Below, piece by piece: positions 1 through 12,303 of a DNA stretch of 64,000 bases. The notes under the pieces are model-generated. The model ran no database searches. It was not told the origin of the DNA and saw only the letters and a list, made by a program, of their open reading frames with translations. The DNA lies in assembly GCF_019279795.1 (NCBI RefSeq), contig NC_056725.1:1615214118-1615278117 (forward strand), in the 5' to 3' direction. The first letter of the stretch is position 1. Each line of letters opens with the position of its first letter. The position numbers and the translations under genes were made by a program. Source of the DNA: Protopterus annectens. Its lineage: Eukaryota > Chordata > Ceratodontiformes > Protopteridae.

Positions 1-1210
1 TTACTCATGAAATTAAGAGAACCATCTAGATAGGGAAAAATTTGAGATCTTAGGATCCTCACATGGGAAGTAACTACTGTCATAACTTGAACATCCTGGG
101 GTCCGTGGTGACACCAAATGGCAGAGCTCCAAGGACCAACTCCGAACTGGAAACACAGACAACTCACAGACTCCTTGGCAATTCTGATGCACTGTTATGC
201 ATCTTGGAGATCCAAACAGCACATCAAATCGTCCCTTCACAGGACAAGGGAGGACAGACCGTGCCCATCCAGAATAGGGTTTTCCATACATACTGACTTA
301 AGTCACTGAGGTCCAGAATTGGTCTGAGGTCCATTGTTTGCTCATGCTGCTTCTTGGCTGCCAAAGAAACAGAGGACCCTCTCCGATGGCTTTTTATAGG
401 ACGTGTAAGACTTCCTCCTCAGCCAACTTCAATTGATAAGGCTGGATGATGAGTGGAGCAGTAGTAGTAGTGTAATAGCATCTGGATATATCCTCTCAAG
501 AGTTATTTGGCCTACATGACGGCCATGCATGCATGCAGCCTGATACAAGGAGAGATGACCCCTAACTGCCTCCAGAGTGGGACAACCAGGAAGTTCTATT
601 CTATGAGTATTTGTGGGATACCAAACCATAAGCTCTTGGGGCACTTTTGTTGCTGGGGGGGGGGGGCTCTGGGAGTCTGTGAACCTGATTCCCACTGCAA
701 AAATGTTTTTTCCTTCTTGCTTGCTTCTTTCCAGTTTCTCCTTCACAATACGTTCAAAGATGGATAACCTGTTAAATGAGACATTTTGAAGGATGCTTTA
801 AGGTTGTTCACAAAGACAGAGCCAGGCACAGCATCTCATGGTGATGTCTGTTTTGGCAGCCTTAGATACTCCATCTACTGAATTATGCAAAAGTCACATG
901 GAGAGGTTGGAGAAGTTAAACAATCGAAAACCTGTGCCTCTGTCTAAGGGAATCATGTGTTACTATATATCTCAGCACAATTAAGTTGCACTGGAACAGA
1001 CTTATGTGAAGCTGAAACTTCAGGGCTCTGACTGCAAAAGTACTTGATATACAAGTTTGCTTCCCCAGCCTGTCCATGACCCTAGAATCCTTATCTAGAT
1101 GATGGGCTGCACAGATCTCTTTAAAGGGCTCTGACATGGCTGTTGCAGTCACCCCACTGAGTCAGCAAAAGGTCCCATTCCTCAAACTGTCTGCCCTTAG
1201 GGGGACATAT
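1..1210 (-). mobile_element. Old DIRS remnant E (RT and gag fragments)
   Basis: Decayed DIRS-type element read on the minus strand. At about 60-400 the translation recalls the RT block around the ALPFGL motif and the DLS block that precedes it; the order and wording match RT of copy B1. At about 430-750 there are gag C-terminal remnants. At 916-1152 a 78-codon frame carries the gag signature with KDSRVMDRLGK and a FAVRALKFQ stretch, close to the DIRS-B type. Many stops and frame breaks make it non-functional. The upstream end is cut by the window edge on one side and by an L1-like insertion near 1211 on the other. Confidence rests on conserved motif order only. Confidence 0.6.
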
Positions 1211-2115
1211 AATTTTTTTTTTTTTAAAGAAACATCTTTACTAAACCATCACTTGCAATCACACATTTATACAAATGAAAACAAAATACACCTACACAAT
1301 CCTAGTTGCAAGCATTTTACATCACAACCCACAGTGACACACACCAAGCTGCAAACATTACACATCACTTATAATCTACCCAATCTCTTTCAGTCAAATA
1401 TTACATAGCTCATTTAAGTCCTGCCGCTTTTAAACCTCATTTCTCCCTTGTATGTATTGTTCCCACAATTCCCATTTTTTTCCTGTGTAGTTTGCTACTA
1501 ACCATTTCTAAAGCTCTCAATTCCAGTCGTTTTGTCTCTTGTTACTATATTCACTACTTCTAGTATAGTTGCTTTAGATTTTGATTTCCATTTTCTAGCA
1601 ATTGTTTTTTTGGCAGCCACTATTATTAGACACAGCAAGGCCTTACCATGTCTAGGCAATTCAGATTCTCTACCATAGCTCAGAAAAATCATCTTCCTCA
1701 TCAGACCAATCTGCCCACCCAGCATCTCCGACACTGCACTCCACAGAAAATCCTTAAACTCCGCCAATTCACCGCACTCCCAGAAAATATGTTCCCAATT
1801 ACCTCTTTCTACCTTATCACACCTCCAACATTTGCGGTCTGCCGCAGGAAAAATTCTCTGGAGTCTATTTGAAATATCTATACAAATGTTTCCAGGAAAA
1901 AATTATAAATTTTCTAGATTTTACTGCATATCTGGGAGACTTTTTTGTGAATTGCTAATCCAACCTCTCTTCCCAATCATTTCTAACCTCCTCTGACGGA
2001 TTCTTAAAATTATAATGCAATATTTTATATGCTCTATTAATTATTCCTTTTTTAATAGCAGCTTCTGTTCTAGATTCTACTAAAAACTCTACCAGTGCTG
2101 ATCTTTCGTTTAGGA
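1211..2115 (-). mobile_element. L1-like LINE, 5'-truncated 3' end
   Basis: A T-run at 1213-1225 is the poly(A) tail of a minus-strand element. Upstream of it (1498-1900 on the minus strand) translation gives a Cys-x2-Cys finger followed by a HIFWEC-type motif and a basic helix containing KKTIARKWK. That arrangement is the C-terminal end of ORF2 in L1-group LINEs. Only this C-terminal region and the 3' UTR are present, which is usual 5' truncation. Stops are few in the last 90 codons. The 5' boundary near 2115 is approximate. I saw no convincing target-site duplication. Confidence 0.65.
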
Positions 2116-2850
2116 CCCCTGAGGAACACAGACTTGTCTGGTTTCCTGCAGCTCAGCCACATTGGGCTCTCACAAAGTTCCAACCACTACCAGGTCAACC
2201 ACAGTGTCAAGCTGGGGGGATTACCACAGAAATAGAAAGGACTTAAACAGCTTCCTTAAATAATCTTTGTCCACAGGGGGGGGGGGGTCACCCTAGCCAA
2301 GTACCCCCTTTGATGCATTAATTCTAGATTTCCCCACACATGGGGCCATCTGTAGGGGATTGTGAGGGACTCTCCCCATCCTCAAGATCTGACTGTTGTG
2401 TTAAGGGTCATCTGTAGGGGACTGTGAGGGACTCTCCCCATCCTCAAGAACTGACTGTTACACTTCTAGGTATCTTGGGTTAGGAGTCTTCAAAGGGCGA
2501 TGAATGGTCTGACCCTGAAGGATGTCTCAGTTTTAATCTTTTAAATCCACTCTGGTGGTGAAGCTCAATCAGTGGTAAAAGTTGTAGGTTATTGGTAATC
2601 CAAGGATGGCACCAAAGGATGGGGGTTCATCTGTCGTCGCATTTTGAAAATGTGGTTAATGTCCTTGCCAAACACCCACAGGCTAAGGAAAGCATTTCAC
2701 TGTGCCAAACAAGCAATACTAAAAAAAAATTAGCCTTGGGAGTTGTATTCCTGAATCACCAGCAACTCTTTGTACTCCTCTCCATCTATAAGCACCAGTG
2801 TATGTTTTTAATTTTCTGAATCTTTTTCACTAGAAGTTAATCAGTTCTAT
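2116..2850. other. Unassigned stretch with a short tandem duplication
   Basis: No coding signal was recognised. A unit of about 60 bp with the core GTGAGGGACTCTCCCC occurs twice in tandem (about 2345-2405 and 2406-2460). A G-run of about 12 lies near 2277. It could be a decayed LTR or satellite fragment; nothing decides between them. Confidence 0.4.
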
Positions 2851-5800
2851 TTTTAGCAACACTGAAGCTTGCAGTTAGAATAGACACTCACCACAGAGAA
2901 CTCAAAAACTGTACCCTTAACTAAACAGCCCTTCTCCTAAGACAACATCGACAACAGTGGTTGTTCCAGTACACTCCCCTTAAACTTGCTGCACAGACTG
3001 ACTTTTTTTAGCCATCAGGGGCTTACAGTTAAAACCAGCACCATTCAACCCAGCTACACTTTGGCTCACGTCTCTCTCCTATCCTACCCTCAATTAATAC
3101 CCGCCCACTATTATGCCACATTTATCCTCTAGACAAATGCCATCCTAAAACCACTGTCCACTAATCCCAGCACACCATACTCCTTTAAAACTCAGTATGC
3201 CAAACTCTAACCTATTTTGAAAATACACCAATCCCAAATTCACTTCTGACCTACTCCATTCCAACTTCTCTACAGCTCCCAAGATACATTTTTCTTTTTT
3301 ACCCCATCTTACATTCCTCATCACTTTTTGCTCTTGTCTTATTTCTCTTCCTCTAACCTCAACTCCTTTATCACCCCACTACAATACACTTCATTCCTTA
3401 ATATTAAGCAAACCTCCAACTTTCTGCAACTAATTTCTGTTACCCATCTTCTTTCATATAGTCACACATTCCTAACCTTCCCTTCACACTATACCCCTAT
3501 AAGATTTCTTTAACTCGTACTTCTTCCTTTCATATACTTAGCACAATTTACATCAGATCAATCCCTTATACCCTGCAACTACCTCAGTAGTCACTTTACA
3601 ACTGGTCTACTTCCAAGCAATACCTACAACAACACTGTACCACCTAGCCATTTCAACACATCAAATATCTAACTCCTCAACTATAGGAACCTCCACTGCA
3701 ACTCCACACTGTACAACCTAGGCATCAAACCAAAGATCAAATACAAGCAACCCTATTATTATGCCATCTTTTTACTGCACTTAAAATCTTGTGGTAATAT
3801 CCACACAGATCCAAGCCCAAACTGTCCTATTTAACAACTCCATTAAATGCAAAGATAACCTGGCTCTAAACCCACTCCTAAAAAATATTCAGACCTACAC
3901 TTCTGTCAAATAACCTTAGAAGTATTTGCAACAGACTGCCAGATCTGTATGTCTGTATATGCATATTACAACCTAAACATACTAGTTTTTATTGAAACTT
4001 GGCTCACACAAGAAGTAAACAATGAAATCCCATCATCTGGATACAACATATTAAAATTAGGCCGGACACACAGCCAACAGCTATTAAAAACAAAACCTCA
4101 CAACAACCCTTAAACATTCCTCAATGTCATAACGCATAAATACTTAACATTCACTCTAAAATTAATTCCCACGGGAACCTAGTCATACTACTTGTTTACA
4201 TACCTCCTTGAAATAAGCACTATGGAGGAATTTCTTTCCTGGATATCAATTAGCATCACCAAGGAAGCCATAATATCAAGAGTCCTGAATATCTATTAGC
4301 AAACCACAGGCACTGAAAACCTTAGAAATGTTATAAACTCATATGGTTCTACACAGATCATCTCAGTCCAAATCAGATACATTAAACTTACCAACAGAAC
4401 CTTCACTACAGACTGGATCCATACAAATAATCCAAATAAAATTAAACCAATACTACTCTGGACATCTTAAATGACCACCTGCCAATCATTCCAATAAGAG
4501 AACATAATTATAACCTCAAACATTAATATATCCTAGCTTGCAATCTTTCCTCCTTTAACAAAGACACTTTCAACAGAAACCGTAGATCATTAACTGGGGT
4601 GGATATCTAAGCTTACTATCTTTTCAACTTCAATAAACAAGCTTTTCATCTCAAACCTGACATCAGTTAACTAGGGTGTCCTAAATACAACCAGTCTTGA
4701 TGAAGCTGTAGCACTGTTTAACTCTACGTTTCTAAAAATACTAAATGAGGTGGCACACATCGGCCAAAAGTAAATCAAATGTTGCAGCCTGGTTTTCAAA
4801 AGAAACTCCACAGCTTATGAAAAACAAGGAATACAACCTGGAAAACCTGGAAGCAAACCAGTTCTGCTGCCAACAACCAAATATCCAAAGAACTTTGGAA
4901 TACCACTTAAAGAAAAATAAAGGTCTGACAAAAATCACATACGACATTACAATCTGCAAATCAGAAAAAGTTATTCTGGTCCACCATTAACCAGCTACGA
5001 TATCCTAATACTATATTAAACTAATCAACCAACTCACACCACTGCTGCTCCTGGAGATTGCACAGCTAAACTCAAACTTCATACATTTGGTTGATTATCT
5101 AATAAACCCAGAAAGCTCTACAATCAGCACATCACCAGATATCATACTGTACTCTCAAGCTTTTGAACTCCAACCTTTCTCAAACTTCACTATCAGAAAA
5201 TAACTAAAATCTGAAATCCACCACCCTTGCCACTGACAAAGTATCAGCTGACTATTATCAAAATAATTGCAGATGTACTGGCATACCAAATATCCATCAT
5301 AATAAACCATTCCATCAAGGAAAGCTACATTCCAACTCTGTAGAAAAAGAATCCTAGAGTGAAGACTCCGCTCACCTTTCTAATTACAGGATGACTCCGC
5401 TCACCTTTCTAATTACAGGATTGCTAACATATCTCCCCTTTCTACAGTACTTGAAAAAGGTATCCACTTCACGTCCTCACCTAAGTTACTGACAACTCAT
5501 AGGTATATTCTAGGCTAATGACCACTGGAGCCTTTTTAAGCCAAGTTATGCATCAGAAATATGTGACAAGTGCTGGTACCCTTGAAAGGTGTAAGCAGGG
5601 GCTTGGGAGATTCAGCACCACTTTTCCCCCATGTAGCATGGCTTCCATCCATATCACAGTACCATCACTATCCTACCAAACGTTATTGCTGCAGTAAACC
5701 ACAACAGAAACAAAAACAAACTAGTCTCATATTTACCTGTCCAAAGCCTTTGGCACAGTGTTGCATCAGAATTACAACTCCAGATGTCTTCCTTAGGTTT

Positions 5801-7080
5801 ACACACACTCTCAATATCTTAGTTTAACCGCTCTCTCTCAAACAGGTCAGCAGTAAAGGTGGTAAAATGACCGCTATTCCTTTTTTTAAGCAAAAGCGAG
5901 CATCCTGAAAGGCTAAGTATTAGTTCCACTGCTTTTCAAAATTTTCATAAATGACAAGCACTTAGCAAATAAACATGCTGCCACCATTCAATAAGCAGCT
6001 GATTCTACAATCACCTGTTCTGCAAAAACATGGATAAACTTCAACAGTATATCCAAGAGGCTCACAAATCTAAACTTGGTCAACTGACTCAACTACTTCA
6101 ATACCCCCCAAAAAAATCCAAACTGATCTGATGTATCCCAAAGCAACTATCCAACCATAAAATAAAATCTCAATTTTCTCCTCTAACACCAAGACAGAAA
6201 TGGTAAATCATACCAAATAACTAGTGGTAATCATTGACAAAAAACTAAAATTTGATGACCATGTAAAACGGATCATAACAAAAACCCATCAAAATTGGCA
6301 TCCTTCTATAAAGCCAAATCTTACCCAACAGATAACACTAGGATAAGCATAATTTAAACTATCATTCCTACACTTCTACATATACAATCAACTCTCCCTA
6401 CTTGACCAGAATTAAAGTAAGATAGTTACATTTGCTACCTTGTTGCTATAGGACACACCACTACTTTGCATTAAGGCTTCATTAGTTAGAATTAAGGCAC
6501 TAATTAATCTGTCCTCAGCTAGTCACCATACATAAGCTGAATTGGATAAATACAAAAGACTTAATTCGATAAAAGGACTGTACCAAAAGATCACTATGCT
6601 CTATCAAGAGAATGTTGCTAATAAGTCATGTAAAACTGATGGAGACTCCGCCTCCTCCTCTCTCTCAAAGATGAAACTCCCTATCTTGCTCTCAGAATGT
6701 TAGATGGCCCTTCCAACTACAGCTAAAGGATCACTTGCAGAAAACATGGCTATGATCATGGACCTCTCCAGGCTAACAAATCTTGCCTCTCACTTCACCA
6801 CTTTCTATGTCTACTTTTCTAAATAGCTTTCATACTCCTCCAAACATAATTCTGTTTTAAAATACTGCTTTCTGTATAGTCAAACTATCTCCTACACTTA
6901 ACTACCTAGCCTACACTTCTTTCCCAACTTATCTGTACTAGCTGTTTTTATACACTTGTTTTATGTGAAGCTTTTCTCCCTGGGCCACACAGGAAAAAAG
7001 TGCAGCTTTTCCATCCAGTCGGACCATCACTGTAAAACAAATACAAAGCAATCAAATCAATAAAACTTCTTCAGGATTGT
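2850..7080 (+). mobile_element. Decayed L2/CR1-group LINE, near full length
   Basis: An old non-LTR retrotransposon on the plus strand, read through many stops. In order: an endonuclease-like block near 3960-4060 (ETWLTQEV then GYNIL); a linker around 4745-4860 with AAWFSKE, typical before RT in L2/CR1 elements; an RT block near 5370-5460 resembling the NYRPIS region; a block near 5740-5770 resembling the catalytic FDTVDH; then VLSPLLFKIFIND near 5900-5960; and the post-RT VVIIDKKLKFDDHV near 6220-6265. The 3' UTR ends near 7080. The sequence is AT- and C-rich and inactive. L2 versus CR1 is not resolved. Confidence 0.6.
5364..5421. repeat. 29-bp tandem duplication inside the LINE RT
   Basis: Two identical direct copies, 5364-5392 and 5393-5421, starting GACTCCGCTCACC. 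Since 29 is not a multiple of three, the duplication itself shifts the LINE frame. Confidence 0.85.
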
Positions 7081-8877
7081 GAATGTCAATGATGCTCCCG
7101 TGGGAGTTCCTACTAACACTGACAAATGATCTACAGGCTGGCTTTTGCACTGAAAGGTCTAAGACGGACGTGTTGGACACTGACTGACATTGATTCTATT
7201 ATCTCAACCCTCTGGGGCCTAGTTTCTCTCAACATCAACATTAATGCCCCATATTTTAAACAAAAACTCCACCCTAAAACTGAAAAATACTGTTTTTTTT
7301 CTCTCTATCTTTGCTTCCTGACCTATTTTAACACCTCAAAATCACTAGGTGCTTTATTTGTAATTTTAGCCTATTTTCCACAACATGGCTACTAATAAGG
7401 CTTGATGTATGAACATGATCTTGTTCTCCCTCAACCCCTTCTCTTTTCCCATAACAGTTTGTGTGACTCATACCAGACATAAGTAACTGAATTCCAGTGC
7501 TATTGACATACAACGGGATTTGTGACGGTCAACGTTTTCTTCACTTTCTGTAAAAGGACTGCTTCTTTTCTGTCTCTAATCACCCTCATTTATGTTTGGC
7601 TCAGACTTTATTTTACACTCTTAGACGGTATCCAGCTTCAGAAAGAAAATAACTAAATTGCAGGCTTTTGTTCAGTGTTTTCTTTTTGTTCAGTGTTTTC
7701 TTTTATAGTTCAAGAGGAAGAGAGAGTCCCCTCCTCCCACACTACTGCAGAGGTGTTAAAACTGGCACTGCACTGAGAGAACCTTGCGGAATGAATTCCT
7801 GTAGAAACTGTACAAATTCTGAGATTCACCTCAGAAAAACAGATGTGAACAGCCATAAGGCCAAGGTTGGAGGTGAATCACAAAAAACGAGATCTGAAGA
7901 GAAAGGGGTTGCATCATGGGAGGTAGAGGAGGTGGTCAAGCTGCTTGAGAAAAACAGTTCACCATATTAGCACCTAGCAGCGACCCAACCTCCATCCACT
8001 AAAGTGGATGGAGTGGATAGTCTTGAGAACCTACATTACAAGACAAGTCACATAGATACGGTCACAATGAAAACATACAACAATCGAAAAAGATTACTAT
8101 ACAATATCTGCAACAGTATATGATCCAAGTTGCTAACAGCACATCCAAAAATGCATTACAGAAATAAAGGGAGTGAAGGGCAAAGGTAAAAGGGAGAGCG
8201 GTGAAGATTAGGTTATATGTTCTGTGCAAAGGCAGCTGCACTTCACTGGTTTCCAAAGAGATGTTTTAGTAGTAACTAGAATTTAAGGTACAATATCCTT
8301 AAGGTGGGAAATGAGAGTTTAGACTCTATAATGGAAAAGAACTAGTCAGTACCATGAAGCTTTGATCTGAGGTGTTTGAAAAAGGGCTTAAAACTCTTCA
8401 GATTAAAGGGAATATTTTGCCTTAGAGGCTTTGAGGCTAAAGGACAGAGTAATTGATAATTTAGTATCCTGAACAGTTGTGATCCAAAGGAAGAAGTCAG
8501 ACCTTTGCTTGGAAAACATTTAGCTTTTACAATGGCTTGATAGTGGAATTCATGACTAGGGGAGAGGGTGATGAAATGACAAATGTTGCTGAAAATGGCC
8601 TAAACTCCTGAAACATTTCTTTTACATGCAGAACCTAACAGACAGAGACTGAATTCTAGTTCAGAAAGCAAGACGTCTTTGCCTAAGCAGTTCTATTGGC
8701 TCAAGAAAGGGGAAATTTTACCAAGAATGGGAGTTAGTTTATTTTCTGTGTATTTTCAAAGTGTAGTTTGAAGCTGGGAGAGGGGATCTAACCAGATACT
8801 CAAGTTATTTGAAAAAATGTATATTTCTACAGGAGATTAAAGAAGAAATATGATACAGTTTGGAAGATAAGCATAAA
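7081..8877. other. No recognised gene
   Basis: A short plus-strand open frame at 7668-7970 (100 codons, Ser/Lys/Glu-rich, one CRNC motif) has no family I recognise and no supporting context. The rest holds scattered short frames only. The stretch ends at the 3' terminus of DIRS copy A1. Confidence 0.5.
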
Positions 8878-9257
8878 GTACAGTTTTGTGCCTACCATAA
8901 ATGTAGATGTTAGAGTGTTCACACTGCTGCAGTCATTACACTTGGGTTATCCTGCCATCAGGCGGTCCCGCAGTCGGCCTGAGTTCCAAAGTCTTAGTCC
9001 AGCATCGGTTGCTGTTGCCTCTTCCCTGACGTCAGTGCGCCAGGGGTATACAAGATGCATCCAATGCCATTTTCTTCAGTTTCTCTTGCCCCAGATGTCA
9101 GGTGCCCCCAAGTAGGTAGGCAATACATATTGCTAATCAAAAATATACAGTAAAAACAATACCTTCATTTACCAGCAAATACACCCCAAAGGTTGTATAC
9201 GATAGAAAGGTATAGATAAGTCCAGCTAGTTCAGAGGGGATGGAGGGAGGGTAACCT

Positions 9258-9357
9258 GGACTGCAGCAGTGTGAACACTCTAACATCTACATTTATGGTA
9301 GGTACAAAACTGTACTATGTTCATCGTGTTACACTGCTGCAGTCATTACACTTGGGT
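9258..9357. repeat. ICR of A1 (complement of joined element ends)
   Basis: Positions 9258-9315 are the reverse complement of the 3' terminus at 8878-8935. Positions 9317-9357 are the reverse complement of the 5' terminus at 14268-14308. One base (T, 9316) lies between them. This is the classic DIRS internal complementary region, known from DIRS-1 as a template for circle closure. Confidence 0.85.
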
Positions 9358-9388
9358 AGAATCCCAAAGCTGAGGTTGGGTGGCTGGT

Positions 9389-10374
9389 CTATAAAGAGTT
9401 AGGATTGGCTATGAGGCCCTGCAGAACTGCAGTGGCAAATCCTGCTCTGGATTTAGAGTAAAGAGGCAGGTGGTAATGCTTGGTAAAGGTGTGCACTGAA
9501 CTCCAAGTTGCAGCCTCCAAAATTTCCTTGGTAGGTACTCCTCTGAGAAAGGCTGTTGAAGTGGCGGTTGCCCTGGTGGAATGTGACCTAATGTTATTTG
9601 GGACTGATTTTCCATGCTGTGTGTAGCAGTACTGAATACAGTGTCCCATCCATTTGGATATAGTCTGCTTGGAGATCGCCTTGCCCTGTGATCCTGCAGC
9701 ATATGCAACAAACAGTTGCTCAGTTTTCCTGAAAGCCTTTGTTTTGACCAAGCAGAAGCGTAGCTGCCTGTGTATGTCCACAGAATGCAGAAGTTTCTCC
9801 ACTTTATTCTGGGGGTTTGGATAAAAAGTTGGCAAATGGATGGTTTGGTTAAGAGCCACACTAGATACCACCTTTGGCATAAAGGTAGGATTTGTCCTTA
9901 ATGTCCTGATGAAAAATTATAAAAGGTTCCACTGCCATTAATGCCTGTAGCTCTGAAACTCTTCGTGCTGAAGTTACTGCCAGGAGCAGAGCTGTTTTCC
10001 ATGATAAAAATTTTTAGATCAGCTGTATTGGCTGGCTCAAAAGGTGGTAGGGTCAGTTTTTCCAAAACAAAATTGAGGTCCCAAGTTGGTGTTGGTGCTC
10101 TCCAGGGCGGTCTTATGTTTTTAGCCCCTCTGAGGTACTGCTTTAGCTAGGAGAGAGAGAAAGGAGGATCCGTGTTGTAATGTGCTGAAATGGCAGAGGC
10201 GTGGATCTTAATTGATGAGAAGGATAAGCCTCTGTCCAGCATCTCAGGTAAGTATTGTAAAATCTGAGGAATGTTTGGAACAAGAGGGTCAAGGCTTTGA
10301 GCCTGGTTCCAGGCGCAGAATCTCTTCCATTTTTCTGAGTAAGCTTTCCTGGTGCTAGGCCTCCAAAATGACAT
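9389..10374 (-). pseudogene. Tyrosine recombinase (YR) of A1
   Basis: Integrase-like recombinase that would insert the circular cDNA. The N-terminal SAM-like core-binding region (WRPSTRKAYSEKWKRFC, then QILQYL and IHASAISAHY) is in the frame ending at 10147. The catalytic half is in a second frame at 9389-9880. It contains the HSTRA box (H-x-x-R), the EAATW segment and the KHYHLPLY segment with the nucleophile tyrosine. Between the halves the SELQAL region falls out of frame. At least two frame breaks make it a pseudogene. The domain is close in sequence to YR of A4. Confidence 0.85.
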
Positions 10375-12220
10375 CCATAACAGCTTTAGAGAGAGGTGTT
10401 GTCTGTTTGACTAATGTATCTGCCATGCAGCCAGGTTTAGTGTTTTGAGCTGACCATGCAGGATCTGATTGTTTTGCTGAGTCAGAAGGTGTGGAATTTG
10501 AGGCAAAATCCATGGTGGGCCTTGAGCCAAGTTCCTTAAGATAGGGTACCAGTGCTGGCGTGGCCAGTCTGGAGCAATCAGGATCATCTCTGGTTTTTCT
10601 TGTCTGGCTTTTAGGAGTACCTTTGAAAGGAGAGGCAGTGGCGGGAAGGCATAAACGTTTAGGTCTATCCAGCTAAACAGAAGAGCATCTCACTTTCCAT
10701 GTTTGTTTGTGATAAGTCCTTGTGCAGAATTTTTGTAGTTGGCAATTCAGTTGGGAGGCAAAAAGATCCATGTCTGGGCATCTCCACTTTTGCGTTACCA
10801 TGCTGAAGATTTGTGGATTCAATTTCCATTCGTGAAGGTCCATGATATTTCTGCTTAGATTGTCTGCCGGAGTATTTTTCTTTCCTGGCAGGAATTGTGC
10901 TTGCAGGTGAAATTGATATGTTAGAGCTGTGTTCCACAAGGTCATGGCTTGCCTGCCATAGGGGATAAGAATGAGTGCCCCCTTGCTTATGTACCACATT
11001 ACTGTGGTGTTGTCAGTCTTTAGTAGTAATTGTCCTGGATGTAGAAGGTCCTTGAAAGCTGTTAGGGCATTTTGAACAGCCAACATCTCTTTTTGATTGA
11101 TGTGAAGATGCATCTGGTCTGTGGTCCACTTGTCCTGAATGCATTTTCCTGCCATGTGTGCTCCCCAAGCATAATCCAAAGCATCTGTTGTTAGAGTTTG
11201 CCTGGCTGTGGGTTGGGTAAAAGGCTGACCCTTGTTTAGGTGACATGCCTGTGCCCACCATCGAAACTCCTGTTGTAGGCAGGGAATCATTGGTATTACT
11301 GCTTCTAAACTGTGAGTGTGTTGAGTCCAAACACTTTTCAGGTACCATTGTAATTTCGTCATATACAGTCTGGCATATGGTATTAGTAGTATGCAGGATG
11401 CCATGAATCACAGGGCCTGCAGAATTTTTCTTGCAGGGAGATGGGACTTTGTTGCCAGGAATTGAAAATATTGAGTTAGTTGAACTTGTTTGTCTGGCGT
11501 GAGGTAAGCCATCTGGGCCGTTGTATTTAAGCTGGCACCCAGGAATATAGTCTGTTGCGAGGGTACTAGTTTTGACTTCTTTTCATTTATTGTGTACCCT
11601 AGAGAAATTAGCAACCTTTTTACAAATGCCAGATGCTGTAGAAGAATGTCCTTTGTCTCTGCTTGAATGAGGCAGTCGTCCAGGTATGGATATATTTGAA
11701 TTCCTTTTTGTCTGCAAAATGCAATTACTGGTGCCAGGCACTTTGTGAAGACCCTGGGCACAGTAGATAAGCCAAAGGGCAGTGCAGAGAATTGGTAGTG
11801 CATTGTACCAGCTTTGAATCTGAGGTATCTTCTGCAAAAGCTGCTGTAATGTCAACATTTTGAATTTCGAAATATTCAGTTAAGTATTCAGAATTCAAAG
11901 ATCTAGTATGGGCCTCCAGGCCTTGTCCTTTCTGGGGACCAGGAAGAGTCTTGAGTAAAATCCTTGTCCTTGTTCCTGTTGTGGTACTTTTTGAATAACT
12001 CTCATGTCCATGAGGGCTGAAATTTGTTTTTGTGCCTCTGCCCATTGATTTTGTGGCAGGTCTGGCATTCCTTTTAACCTTGGTAAAGTATGAAAGTGGA
12101 ATCTGTAACCTTGAGACACAATATTCAGGACCCATTTGTCTTGGGTGATTGTTTGTCAGTTTTGAGAAAAACGTGCTAGCTTTCCCCCTAAGGGGGCTTC
12201 CAGAAGGGATGTGCTTGGCG
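10375..12220 (-). pseudogene. RT-RNase H-MT of A1, catalytic block deleted
   Basis: Reverse transcriptase with RNase H and a C-terminal methyltransferase-like segment, in several frames. Visible blocks: HFHTLPRLKG and RPILDL (12119-11895), ALPFGL and PYLDDCLIQ (11803-11408), then RNase H with TTDALDYAWGAHM, INQKEMLAVQNAL and KTDNTTVMWYI (11404-10673). The YLDD box is present. The preceding block with the first catalytic Asp (LVTLDLKEAYLHVPI in other copies) is missing. Alignment to A2 shows about 95 bp lost near 11835. This RT cannot work. Confidence 0.85.
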
Positions 12221-12303
12221 TACGAAGGGGAAAGTCATTGTGACTATTTCCTGTAAGGTTGAGACTTGTCCTCACCACCTTTTGGGGTTGAGGTGCCCCA
12301 CTG

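Noticed and set aside
63-296. Plus-strand open frames at the window start
   Set aside because: They are antisense shadows of DIRS RT remnants; the minus-strand reading aligns with RT blocks of B1.
7668-7970. 100-codon plus-strand frame with a CRNC motif
   Set aside because: No recognisable family, start context or conserved copy elsewhere in the window; listed only within the unassigned stretch.
8878-9315. 440-bp unit with terminal inverted repeats that looks like a MITE, recurring at 30.5, 38.0, 41.9 and 51.1 kb
   Set aside because: Each unit sits exactly at the 3' end of a DIRS-A copy and consists of the 3' ITR, spacer and ICR half. It is part of the DIRS element, not a separate one.
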